From Gemmataceae bacterium (lineage in GTDB: Bacteria; Planctomycetota; Planctomycetia; Gemmatales; Gemmataceae), in the NCBI GenBank assembly GCA_009692065.1, contig SHZY01000022.1, positions 1-52,065 of the forward strand: DNA of 52,065 bases, given 5' to 3'. Below, one piece after another: positions 26,702-34,115 of the stretch (its first letter is position 1; every line of letters begins with the position of its first letter). Position numbers and translations under genes: made by a program. Under the pieces are notes generated by a model, which ran no database searches, was not told where the DNA came from, and was given only the letters and a program-made list of their open reading frames with translations.

Positions 26702-27337
26702 TTACTTATCCTTGGGCGGAGCCTTCTTGTCGGTGCCCTTCTTGGTGCCGAAGCCGCCGAAGCCGCCGAAGCCGGTTTGCTCGAATTTGAATTCTTCGCC
26801 AATCATTTCGCGCCAGCCCTTGCGCTGTTCCTTGGTGAGGACGTTGTAGATTTTTTCCTTGGCTTCCTTGCGGATGCCTTCGACCTTCTCGGTGTTGCCC
26901 TTGCCGAATCCGCCCTTGCCGCCGCCTTTGAAGAGTTCCGTGGTTTCCTTTGCGGAATCTTCGAGGATGGTGGCGATGCTCTTCTTCTGTTCTTCGTTGA
27001 CGTTGAGTTGTTTTTGAACAGCGGCGGCCTTGAAGGCATTGTTGCCTTGCTTCTGCAGGTCAACTTGCTTGAAGCGTTTGAACTGTTTGTCGCTGAGAAC
27101 CTTGGAGATGGCGATCATCACCTCGGCGGGGAGTTTTTCCAATTGCTCATCGGTGACTTCGAGTTCTTTTTTCACGTCGGCCCGGGTGAGTAGGTTCACG
27201 CCGGTCTGTAGCCCGCCGCCGCCGCCGAACCCACCGAAGCCGCCCGTGCCTTTTTTGTCTTGCGAGAAACCTTCGACCCAAACCACGCTCACCAGCAAGA
27301 GCAAGGCGCCGATGCAGAAGAAACCGAACTTGCGCAT
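26702..27337 (-). CDS. Gly-rich secreted protein with Spy/CpxP-like helical core
   Basis: A 211-residue protein with a strong GGGAGGAT before the ATG at 27337. The signal peptide MRKFGFFCIGALLLLVSVVW ends near GFSQ. A Gly-Phe tract (GGFGGFGGGGG) follows, then a helical core of about 130 residues with repeated DEQ/NEEQ/TKEQ turns (LEVTDEQLEKL, LNVNEEQKKSI, VLTKEQRKGWREMIGEEF), and a C-terminal GFGGFGGFGTKKG and Lys-rich tail. The helix pattern recalls periplasmic Spy/CpxP metal-stress chaperones. Such proteins recur in planctomycetes, function unknown. Confidence 0.75.
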   Translation of the reverse strand: MRKFGFFCIGALLLLVSVVWVEGFSQDKKGTGGFGGFGGGGGLQTGVNLLTRADVKKELEVTDEQLEKLPAEVMIAISKVLSDKQFKRFKQVDLQKQGNNAFKAAAVQKQLNVNEEQKKSIATILEDSAKETTELFKGGGKGGFGKGNTEKVEGIRKEAKEKIYNVLTKEQRKGWREMIGEEFKFEQTGFGGFGGFGTKKGTDKKAPPKDK

Positions 27338-27463
27338 GACCAATCCTCCCATGTAAACGTTGAAGAAAAGTGCCGAGCCGACATGGAGCGAGTCTCCACA
27401 ACTCATATTTCACCACCGGGCGGCGATTGGCAAGGAGAATTGCATGAGAAATGTATGAGAAAG

Positions 27464-27567
27464 CAGGAGTCAGGAATCAGGAGTCAGTCGATTGCGAACT
27501 CAATATGAAATCGTTGACGCTGCTCCACGCTGATTCCTGACCCTTGATCCCTGACTCTTGACCCCTG
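27464..27567. repeat. GGAGTCAGG-type inverted repeat
   Basis: CAGGAGTCAGGAATCAGGAG at the left and TGATTCCTGACCC...CCCTGACTC at the right. It occupies the leader of the amidase gene. Confidence 0.75.
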
Positions 27568-27574
27568 GTGTGCC

Positions 27575-28993
27575 ATGGCCCAGGAAACGCTCGGCGATGA
27601 CATTCTTTTTGCTCCGATCCGCGATTTGGCGGAACGGCTGCGCACGCGCAAGCTCTCCCCCATTGCGCTGACGGAGGCGTATCTCGACCGACTCCAAAAA
27701 ATCGGCCCGCGGCTCAACGCGGTCGTCACGCTGATGCGCGAGTCGGCCCTCAGGGAGGCACGCACGGCTGACGAGCAAATCCGCCAGGGCAAATATCGCG
27801 GCCTTCTGCACGGCATTCCCTACGGCGCCAAGGATTTGTTGGCAACGACCGGGGTGCCGACGACATGGGGCGCGGAGCCCTTTCGCAAGCAGGTCTTCAA
27901 CTACGACGCCACCGTCATCCGCAAGCTGCGCGACGCCGGCGCCATCCTGCTCGGCAAGCTGGCGATGGTTGAGCTGGCCGGCTCCTTCGGCTACAACAAC
28001 GCCGATGCGTCGTTCAGTGGTCCCTGCAAGACGCCGTGGAACCTCGAGTTCTGGTCGGGCGGCTCGTCGTCCGGCTCCGGCGCGAGCGTCGCGGCGGGAC
28101 TCTGCGCCTTCGCCATCGGTTCGGAGACGTCCGGGTCGATCATCACGCCCGCGGCCTACTGCGGCGTCAGCGGCTTGCGGCCGACCTATGGGCGAGTCAG
28201 CCGTTACGGCGCCATGGCTCTCAGCTGGACGCTCGACAAGCTCGGGCCAATGTGCCGATCCGCGGATTGCTGCGGTATCGTCCTCTCCGTGCTGGCCGGG
28301 CGCGACGGCAAGGACCTCTCCACCGTCGGCAAGCCGTACGCCTGGCCGGAGGGGAAGCGCGATCCGAAGATGAAGTTCCGCCTCGGCGTCATTCGTGACT
28401 CGACTACCGGGATCCAACCGGCCGTACGCGACAATTTTCGCGAATCCGTCAAAGTACTTAGTCGCTTCTGCGACATCACAGAGGATGTGCCGTTCCCCGA
28501 ATTGGCGTTCGGGCCGGTGGTGAGTGCCGTCGTCAACGCGGAGGGAGCCAACGCTTTTCGCGAATTGATCGAGAGCGGCCGGATCAATGACTTGCGCAGC
28601 ACGCAGATGAAGACCAACGCCGTCGCGGCATCGATGGCAATGGCGGTCGATTACCTGCAAGCGATGCGCGTGCGCACGCAAATGAAAAAGACCATGGAGG
28701 AACTGTACGCCAAGTACGACGCCCTGATCGCGCCGGCGCGGACAACCGTGGCGTACCCGCTCGATCGCAATTTCAACACGGCCTATCCCAACTTGCGTGG
28801 CGGGCCGCCGATCATCCCGGCGGGCAACGCCGTCGGTCAACCGGCCCTGTCGATCCCCAATGGCTTCGGGCCCAACAACCTGCCGACCGGCATTCAGTTC
28901 ACGGGCAAGATCTGGAGCGAGGCACGGCTGCTCAGCATCGCCCACGCCTATCAGCAAGCCAGCGATTGGCACCGCCGCAGGCCGAAACTCTAA
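27575..28993 (+). CDS. Amidase-signature (GatA-like) hydrolase
   Basis: A 472-residue enzyme with the Ser-cisSer-Lys triad: Lys86 in GAKDLL, the Gly/Ser loop SGGSSSGSG (161-169) carrying the cis-Ser, and the nucleophile in IGSETSGSI (Ser188). The segment TPAAYCGVSGLRPTYGRVSR is the standard amidase-signature continuation. No gatB or gatC is nearby and the C terminus (ARLLSIAHAYQQASDWHRRRP) is that of a stand-alone amidase, so I would not call it GatA. The substrate is unknown. No obvious signal peptide. The ATG follows a repeat; a weak ribosome-binding site. Confidence 0.9.
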   Translation: MAQETLGDDILFAPIRDLAERLRTRKLSPIALTEAYLDRLQKIGPRLNAVVTLMRESALREARTADEQIRQGKYRGLLHGIPYGAKDLLATTGVPTTWGAEPFRKQVFNYDATVIRKLRDAGAILLGKLAMVELAGSFGYNNADASFSGPCKTPWNLEFWSGGSSSGSGASVAAGLCAFAIGSETSGSIITPAAYCGVSGLRPTYGRVSRYGAMALSWTLDKLGPMCRSADCCGIVLSVLAGRDGKDLSTVGKPYAWPEGKRDPKMKFRLGVIRDSTTGIQPAVRDNFRESVKVLSRFCDITEDVPFPELAFGPVVSAVVNAEGANAFRELIESGRINDLRSTQMKTNAVAASMAMAVDYLQAMRVRTQMKKTMEELYAKYDALIAPARTTVAYPLDRNFNTAYPNLRGGPPIIPAGNAVGQPALSIPNGFGPNNLPTGIQFTGKIWSEARLLSIAHAYQQASDWHRRRPKL

Positions 28994-29204
28994 GCGCACC
29001 GGTAGTGACCTACCTTGGCTATCGTCGGAATTGCCGCGAATATTCAGACTTTTCTTGGCACAGTCAAAAAAAAACCGGTTCTAGCGATTTGCCTTCTCGC
29101 CCAGTGTGGCCTGGATTTGTTTGTCTTCAACTTTTGGAGGGAAGAAGAGGACATCGGGGCCGTTCGGCAGCGAGGGGATTGTCGGCGGCCCATTTTTCCC
29201 ATTC
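28994..29204. other. Intergenic region, possible 45-codon minus-strand frame
   Basis: No supported gene. A minus-strand frame 29081-29218 (begins MSLAMNGKNGPP, ends LGEKANR) has an ordinary composition but its start lies inside the terminator hairpin and has no ribosome-binding site. The region is AT-richer than its surroundings, with an A9 tract near 29067. Confidence 0.35.
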
Positions 29205-29254
29205 ATCGCCAGGCTCATTTGGCTAACGCCGGTGGGCCTGGCGATTTTTTTTTT
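29205..29254 (+). terminator. Rho-independent terminator downstream of the amidase gene
   Basis: ATCGCCAGGC (29205-29214) pairs with GCCTGGCGAT (29236-29245), followed by a T10 tract. Loop of 21 bases. About 210 bases beyond the amidase stop. Confidence 0.75.
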
Positions 29255-29260
29255 GCACGC

Positions 29261-29312
29261 CGCTTGCCGTTCGCAAGCCGCCACGCGAACGCTGAGCGGC
29301 AAGCGGCGATAC
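29261..29312. repeat. Palindromic repeat of the GCCGCTTGC family
   Basis: GCCGCTTGCCGTTCGC faces GCGAACGCTGAGCGGCAAGCGGC. It lies 30 bases before the metallophosphoesterase start. Confidence 0.7.
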
Positions 29313-29341
29313 AATACCCCTGAACGAGGGTACGGTTCACA

Positions 29342-30223
29342 ATGCGCATCGCCATCACCGCCGACTTGCACTTCGGGCACAACCGCCGCGGCGATGACGC
29401 ATGCAAATTACTTCTGCAATGGCTGGAGGCGCAGCCACCGGATCTGCTGCTATTGGGCGGCGACATCGGCACCGACGAGCACTTCGGCGTCTGTTTAGAG
29501 TTCTTCTCCAAGCTCCCATGCCGCAAGGCGCTCGTGCTGGGCAATCACGACCTATGGGTTGCCGACAACGATCATCGCGGCGATTCGCTGGCCGTGTATC
29601 AGCTGCATCTGCCCAGCTTGTGCAATCGGTACGGTTATCACTATCTTGACACGGCCTCCCTGATCCTGCCCGAGGTAAACCTTGCCATCGCCGGGTCGAT
29701 CAACTGGTACGACTACACCTGGTCGCTCGAACGGATGAAAGCGGAAGTGCCGGATTGGCAGTGGCGGCTTGACAACAAGGCCTTCACTCGCGGCCGGCAT
29801 AACGACGGGCGCTTTGTTCAGTGGCAGCTGGACGACGCCCGCTTTACCCAGATGGTTGTCGCCAAATTCCAGCAGCAGCTTTTGCAAGCGCTTGGGCAAG
29901 TCGAACACGCCATCGTGATGACGCATCACCCGGCCTTCCACGGACTCACCTACCTCCGCGCGGCCCCGGCCCAGGGAGTGGACGAACTGCTGTGGGAAGC
30001 CCTGTCGGGCAATCGCGGGCTGGAGATGTTCCTCGTGGAACATGCGGCTCGCATTCCGCTGATCGTGTCGGGCCATACCCATCGGGCCGCCGAGGCGCAA
30101 CTCGGCTCGGCCCGCGGCATCAACATCGGCGGCGATTATCACTTCAAACGCATGCTGCAGTACGATTGGCCCGCACGAACGATCGAAACGTTCATCTTCG
30201 GGGATCCCGACAAGCGGAGGTGA
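29342..30223 (+). CDS. Calcineurin-like metallophosphoesterase
   Basis: A 293-residue phosphoesterase with all five metal-binding blocks: ADLHFGH (Asp8, His10), LLGGDIG (Asp), LVLGNHDLW (Asn-His-Asp), MTHHPAFHG (His) and VSGHTHRA (Gly-His-x-His). No signal peptide, so cytoplasmic. It could hydrolyse phosphodiesters of nucleotides or lipid intermediates, but the cap region gives no clue to substrate. The stop codon falls in a GTGAGTGGTGAG palindrome. Confidence 0.9.
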   Translation: MRIAITADLHFGHNRRGDDACKLLLQWLEAQPPDLLLLGGDIGTDEHFGVCLEFFSKLPCRKALVLGNHDLWVADNDHRGDSLAVYQLHLPSLCNRYGYHYLDTASLILPEVNLAIAGSINWYDYTWSLERMKAEVPDWQWRLDNKAFTRGRHNDGRFVQWQLDDARFTQMVVAKFQQQLLQALGQVEHAIVMTHHPAFHGLTYLRAAPAQGVDELLWEALSGNRGLEMFLVEHAARIPLIVSGHTHRAAEAQLGSARGINIGGDYHFKRMLQYDWPARTIETFIFGDPDKRR

Positions 30224-30278
30224 GTGGTGAGTTGTAGCATTAGCTGCACCTCTCACCACTCACCACCTACCACTCACT
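30220..30278. repeat. GTGAGTGGTGAG inverted repeat between convergent genes
   Basis: GTGAGTGGTGAG (30220-30231) pairs with CTCACCACTCAC (30252-30263); a further CACCTACCACTCACTCT follows. It carries the stop codon of the left gene and touches the C-terminal end of the DUF1080 gene. Confidence 0.75.
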
Positions 30279-31041
30279 CTCTCACCGGCACCAGCCAGAT
30301 GTTGCGGTACTGCACCGGATTGCCGTGATCTTGCAGCAGGATGGGGCCCGGCGCACACGGGTCGCCGCCGAGGCCGGCGGTGGTGTTGGTTACGATTATT
30401 TCCTTGTCCTTGCTCTTTTGTACCAGGCGCACCTTGTCGTGGATGAGGACGCCGTTGTGGTGGACGGAGACGATGGCGGGCGAGGTGACCTTGCCCTCCT
30501 CGCAGCCTGGGGCCTGGAAGAGGATGTCGTAGGTTTGCCAAACGGTCGGCGCCTTGCAGGCATTGACGAGCGGCGTGGCGACCTTGTAGATGCCGCCGCA
30601 ATCGTGGTCCACGCTCTTGATGCCATAGCTGTCGAGGATCTGGATTTCGTAGCGTCCTTGCACGTAGACGCCGCTGTTGCCTCGGCCCTGCCCGCTGGCC
30701 TTGGGCATGTAGGGGACGCGGAATTCGAGGTGGAGCTTGAGTTTGCCAGCGAATTTCTGCTTGGTGATGATGTCCCCGCCGCCGGCGACTTGCAGGATGC
30801 CGCCGTCGAGCATTTTCCAGTGTGCCGCGGACTTGCCGTCGCGCTTGGTCCAGCCATCGAGCGATTTACCGTCGAAGAGCACGATCGCGCCGGACGGCGC
30901 GGGGACGCTGGCCATATCCTTGCCGTCGGCTTCCTTGGCAAGCTTGAGATCCGCGATGCTGCCGAACGGATCCTGCGCGAAGCCGGGCGTCGCCCCAGAC
31001 AAAACAGCAACCAGCATCAAAAAAACACATCGATGGAACAT
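30274..31041 (-). CDS. Secreted 3-keto-disaccharide hydrolase domain (DUF1080) protein
   Basis: A 255-residue exported protein: AAGGAG before the ATG at 31041, signal peptide MFHRCVFLMLVAVLSG ending near GFAQ. The concanavalin-like domain opens with GAIVLFDGKSLDGW and contains LHLEFRVPYMP, GNSGVYVQGRYEIQILDSYG and LQDHGNPVQYRNIWLVPV, the standard DUF1080 pattern. The family takes part in breakdown of 3-keto sugars and is strongly expanded in planctomycetes. It likely acts in the periplasm on glycans. A single gene. Confidence 0.92.
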   Translation of the reverse strand: MFHRCVFLMLVAVLSGATPGFAQDPFGSIADLKLAKEADGKDMASVPAPSGAIVLFDGKSLDGWTKRDGKSAAHWKMLDGGILQVAGGGDIITKQKFAGKLKLHLEFRVPYMPKASGQGRGNSGVYVQGRYEIQILDSYGIKSVDHDCGGIYKVATPLVNACKAPTVWQTYDILFQAPGCEEGKVTSPAIVSVHHNGVLIHDKVRLVQKSKDKEIIVTNTTAGLGGDPCAPGPILLQDHGNPVQYRNIWLVPVRE

Positions 31042-31130
31042 GAAATCTCCTTGGATTGAATGAATGCCACAACCACGCAACTGCCCGAACGCTCGGCGGT
31101 CTCGCGCCTCTGGGCTCCGCCATCGTACCA

Positions 31131-31709
31131 TCACTCTTCCGCCACCGCCAGTCCCTGCAGCAAACCCAATTCCGCCGCGTGCGGCTTCAGCGCATCAATC
31201 AAAAATTGGATGTGCGTCGTCAGATCGACGCCGAACTCGGCTGCGCCGAGCGTGATATCGTCGCGGTTGACGGTGCGGGCGAATCCCTTGGATTTCATCT
31301 TCTTTTTGACGCTGGAGGCGGTCATGTCGGTGATGCCGCCGGGGCGCACGAGGGCGGTCGCGGTGATGAAGCCGGCCAGCTCGTCGCAGGCGTAGAGCGC
31401 CTTATCCACGGAATGGACGCGCGGGTAATCGGTCAGGTAGTCGGCGTGCGAGAGGATCGCGTAGATGACTTCCTCGGGGTAGCCCAGTCCGTGCAGGATT
31501 TCGGAGCCCTTGAGCGGATGATCAGGCGGGCTTGGCCAGCGTTCGTAATCAAAGTCGTGCAAGAGGCCGACGATGCCCCAGGTGTCTTCCTCGGCGCCAA
31601 GCTTGCGGGCGTAGGCGCGCATCGCAATCTCGACGCCGAGCATGTGGCGCACCAGGCCGGGATCCTGGACGTATTCATTGAGCAACGTGAACGCTTCGGT
31701 ACGATTCAT
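31131..31709 (-). CDS. HD-domain phosphohydrolase
   Basis: A 192-residue metal-dependent phosphohydrolase. The HD fold shows His in LVRHMLGVE, the His-Asp pair in GIVGLLHDFDYERW (residues near 44-57), DHPLKGSEIL with further His, and Asp in YACDELAGF. It resembles the small HDIG proteins of unknown substrate that occur in many bacteria. The C terminus GLLQGLAVAEE is complete. There is no partner domain. It is likely a soluble nucleotide phosphohydrolase. Confidence 0.88.
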   Translation of the reverse strand: MNRTEAFTLLNEYVQDPGLVRHMLGVEIAMRAYARKLGAEEDTWGIVGLLHDFDYERWPSPPDHPLKGSEILHGLGYPEEVIYAILSHADYLTDYPRVHSVDKALYACDELAGFITATALVRPGGITDMTASSVKKKMKSKGFARTVNRDDITLGAAEFGVDLTTHIQFLIDALKPHAAELGLLQGLAVAEE

Positions 31710-31721
31710 GGGACCTACCCT

Positions 31722-31750
31722 CTCGTTCCCAAGCTCCGCTTGGGAACGAG
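31722..31750. repeat. CTCGTTCCCAAG palindrome
   Basis: CTCGTTCCCAAG (31722-31733) and CTTGGGAACGAG (31739-31750) form a perfect 12-bp stem just upstream of the HD gene start. Confidence 0.8.
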
Positions 31751-31983
31751 GAAGAGTTTTGCGAATGGCGCTTGTCTCGGTGCAATTTGCATTGCATGTT
31801 AGTGTAGGCGCTGCGGCCGACCGTGTCTGGGCGCTAAAAGCGTTTGTTCACCCTAGCTCGGCGTGGGGGCCGACGGGCATTGGCGAAACCTGTACGCGGA
31901 TCATACAATGCTCCAATACAATCGAGAGCTTCGCATGGGACCGTCAGGAGTCGGGGGGGTTCGTCGAGACCGGAGCCGTTCGG

Positions 31984-32766
31984 ATGCCCGAGTTCATGTT
32001 GCGAGTCGGAAGCCACAGTGCCCAGGGCATGCGTTCCAATAACGAAGACAACTTCGTCGTCGATCTGCGTCAGCGCTTGTTCGTCGTTGCCGACGGGATG
32101 GGCGGGCAGGACCGCGGCGAGGTCGCCAGCAGCATGGCGGTCGAGATCATTCCGCGTGCGGTGCATGCTCGCTTGGCGGTCAATGAAACGCCGGACCGGG
32201 CAGTCCTGCACGCGATGCAGGAAGCCAACGAGACCATTGTCGAGGCCGGCCGATCGCAGCCCGAGGGCCGGCGCATGGGCACCACGGCAGTGGTCGCTCT
32301 GCAGCACAACGGCCAGGTCTACATTTCCAATCTCGGCGATAGCCGGGCGTATCTCATCCGCGCCGGCGCTGTGCACCAGTTGACGGTCGATCATTCCGTG
32401 GCGCAGGCCCTAGTTGCGACCGGTGCCCTCAGTGCCGAGGAGGCACGTTACAGCCCGTATCAGCACATGCTGCACAAGTTCCTCGGTTGTGCCGAGTTGA
32501 ACGGCGCCGACGCGGTGCATCCATTTACGCCGCAAAACGGCGACCGGCTGTTGCTCGCCACCGATGGCCTGACCAATCACATCAGCGACGAGGATCTCCG
32601 CGACGGCCCGAAGCTCTTCCCCGACCCGCAAGGTTGGATTGAACATCTCGTGCAAAAAGCCCTCGACCACGGCTCCCGTGACAACGTCACCGGTGTGGTC
32701 GTCGCCTTCGAAAGTCAGGAGTCAGGGGTCAAGGATCAGGAGTCAGTAAACGGGGCTGAGTCCTGA
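31984..32766 (+). CDS. PP2C-type Ser/Thr protein phosphatase
   Basis: A 260-residue phosphatase with the PPM motifs in order: SNNEDNF (Asp), VVADGMGGQDRGEVAS, MGTTAVVAL, ISNLGDSRAYLIR, LLLATDGLTNHISD and SRDNVTGVVV. Metal-binding Asp residues are all present. It probably reverses phosphorylation by Hanks-type kinases, such as the giant kinase 1.3 kb away. The final 16 residues (QESGVKDQESVNGAES) are not part of the fold: they are the translation of a GGAGTCAGG-type repeat, which also supplies the stop codon. It overlaps by 31 bases with the convergent gene. Confidence 0.92.
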   Translation: MPEFMLRVGSHSAQGMRSNNEDNFVVDLRQRLFVVADGMGGQDRGEVASSMAVEIIPRAVHARLAVNETPDRAVLHAMQEANETIVEAGRSQPEGRRMGTTAVVALQHNGQVYISNLGDSRAYLIRAGAVHQLTVDHSVAQALVATGALSAEEARYSPYQHMLHKFLGCAELNGADAVHPFTPQNGDRLLLATDGLTNHISDEDLRDGPKLFPDPQGWIEHLVQKALDHGSRDNVTGVVVAFESQESGVKDQESVNGAES

Positions 32767-32793
32767 CTCCTGACCCCTGATTCCTGACTCCTG
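32713..32793. repeat. GGAGTCAGG-type inverted repeat overlapping two C termini
   Basis: Four to five GTCAGGAGTCAGG-like units on the left face their complements (CTGACTCCTGACCCCTGA) on the right. It encodes the tails of both convergent genes. Confidence 0.82.
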
Positions 32794-33974
32794 GTTTTCT
32801 CCGCCGGCACCACCCAGCGCAGCCCCTGCATCACAAGGAAGACCGCGAAGAGCGGCAGGATCAGCCAGACGAGCCAGGGTTGCCACGTCGACAGAATCAA
32901 CACGATCACCGCGAGCCAAATCAAGCTGCAGCCGACCAGCGTCATCGTTCCCTTGAAGCTGGCCTCCTCGGTCGCTTCTTGCAAGTCGAGCGTGCTCGAG
33001 CGCCCGCGCTCGGCACTGCGGCGGGCGGCGTCATCCAACTCCAGAGCGCGCAACTCATCATGCCAGCCAAGCGTGGCCGGCGTTTTCGTCAAGCATTCGT
33101 CCGCGGGCACGCCGGGCTGCGGCTTCTTGATCGCTGCCAGGCGCACGGCCTCTTCGAATCGCTCGATTAGCGCGGTCCACGGATGAAAAGGCTTGAAGTC
33201 TTCCGCCTGGCCGCTGCCGTGCTCGTCCGTGAAAGTCCATTGAGCGGGCCCGGGCCAGCCGTCGGTGAAAGCGAGGGTCGGCCGGCCCGTCGTCGTCACC
33301 AGCGACAGCCGCCAGCGCGACTCCGCCTGGTTGGGCAGGTAGGTCGCTTGAAAGACGAGGCCGGTCAAGAATCGGCCCGACAGCAAAAGCGGCTGGCCGG
33401 GAAGCACCTCGGCCTGCGGGCACTGCAAATAGACTTCGGCAATCTCGCCGCCGACGGCGCGGAGCACGTCCCAGCCGGGCAGACCGGGCTTGTGCTCTTC
33501 CATCTCGGCATCGAGCAGCACTTCTTCGCTGGACCAGATTTCGAATTCCAGCAACCGCGCCGTCCCGGATTGGGCCAGCTCCTTGGCACGGGCCAAGCCA
33601 GGATGCAGCGCGGCCGACAGGAGCGGTAAGAGGACGCGGCCCGTATCGGCCTGGATTAGCCCGGCCTCGTAAGCCAGGTCGGGCGAGGGATCAGCAGGGT
33701 GGATGCACAGGACATGACATTCCGATTGCAAGGCACGCCGAAGCTGCCCGGCCCGCAACGCGGGGCCGCTGGCGACGATGACGACGTCGAGGTCCGGATC
33801 GGCAAGCACTTCCTCCAGATCGCCGACACTGCGTGGATTCAATCCCAGTCGCTGCAGACGCGCCAGGCCCGGCACCGGCCCGGAATAGAGTCGTAGCTCA
33901 TGCCGACCGCTGGCGACAAGCGCCTCGGCGACATCCAAACCGTCTCGATGATCGCCCAGTAGTGCGAAATGCAT
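32736..33974 (-). CDS. Gfo/Idh/MocA-like protein with C-terminal membrane segments
   Basis: A 412-residue protein starting at the ATG at 33974; a TTG nine bases upstream is possible. The N-terminal Rossmann-like half (HFALLGDHRDGLDVAEALVA, LDVVIVASGPALRAGQL, ECHVLCIHPADP) is that of Gfo/Idh/MocA oxidoreductases, but the dinucleotide loop GDHRDGL is atypical and the EKPxA catalytic motif is replaced by IHPAD, so catalysis is doubtful. Two adjacent hydrophobic segments (TLVGCSLIWLAVIVLILS and WLVWLILPLFAVFLVM) lie near the C terminus. The last residues (RSQESGVRSQDSAPFTDS) are the translation of a repeat. Function unknown. Confidence 0.7.
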   Translation of the reverse strand: MHFALLGDHRDGLDVAEALVASGRHELRLYSGPVPGLARLQRLGLNPRSVGDLEEVLADPDLDVVIVASGPALRAGQLRRALQSECHVLCIHPADPSPDLAYEAGLIQADTGRVLLPLLSAALHPGLARAKELAQSGTARLLEFEIWSSEEVLLDAEMEEHKPGLPGWDVLRAVGGEIAEVYLQCPQAEVLPGQPLLLSGRFLTGLVFQATYLPNQAESRWRLSLVTTTGRPTLAFTDGWPGPAQWTFTDEHGSGQAEDFKPFHPWTALIERFEEAVRLAAIKKPQPGVPADECLTKTPATLGWHDELRALELDDAARRSAERGRSSTLDLQEATEEASFKGTMTLVGCSLIWLAVIVLILSTWQPWLVWLILPLFAVFLVMQGLRWVVPAEKTRSQESGVRSQDSAPFTDS

Positions 33975-34001
33975 TCGGTGCAAGCGGCATCAAATTCGGA
34001 C

Positions 34002-34088
34002 TTGCCACAGAGGCACAGAGAAGAAATACGAGATATGAGTCCGAACCACTCTTCCATGGTCTGCTCTTCTCTGTGTCCTCTGTGGTGA
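34002..34088. repeat. CCACAGAGGCACAGAG inverted repeat
   Basis: TTGCCACAGAGGCACAGAGA on the left and TCTCTGTGTCCTCTGTGGTG on the right. The same element type touches the left edge of the window (1-22). It separates the kinase stop from the next gene. Confidence 0.75.
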
Positions 34089-34115
34089 GGAATTTGGCTG
34101 CAATTCGATGCCGCG

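Noticed and set aside
27575..28993. Assignment of the amidase as GatA
   Set aside because: No gatB or gatC is nearby and the C-terminal part is that of stand-alone amidases.
29081..29218. Minus-strand 45-codon frame
   Set aside because: Its start lies inside a terminator hairpin and it lacks a ribosome-binding site; noted only in the gap entry.
32713..32793. Tandem minisatellite or CRISPR-like array from the GGAGTCAGG units
   Set aside because: The units form one inverted repeat of a dispersed family, with no unique spacers.
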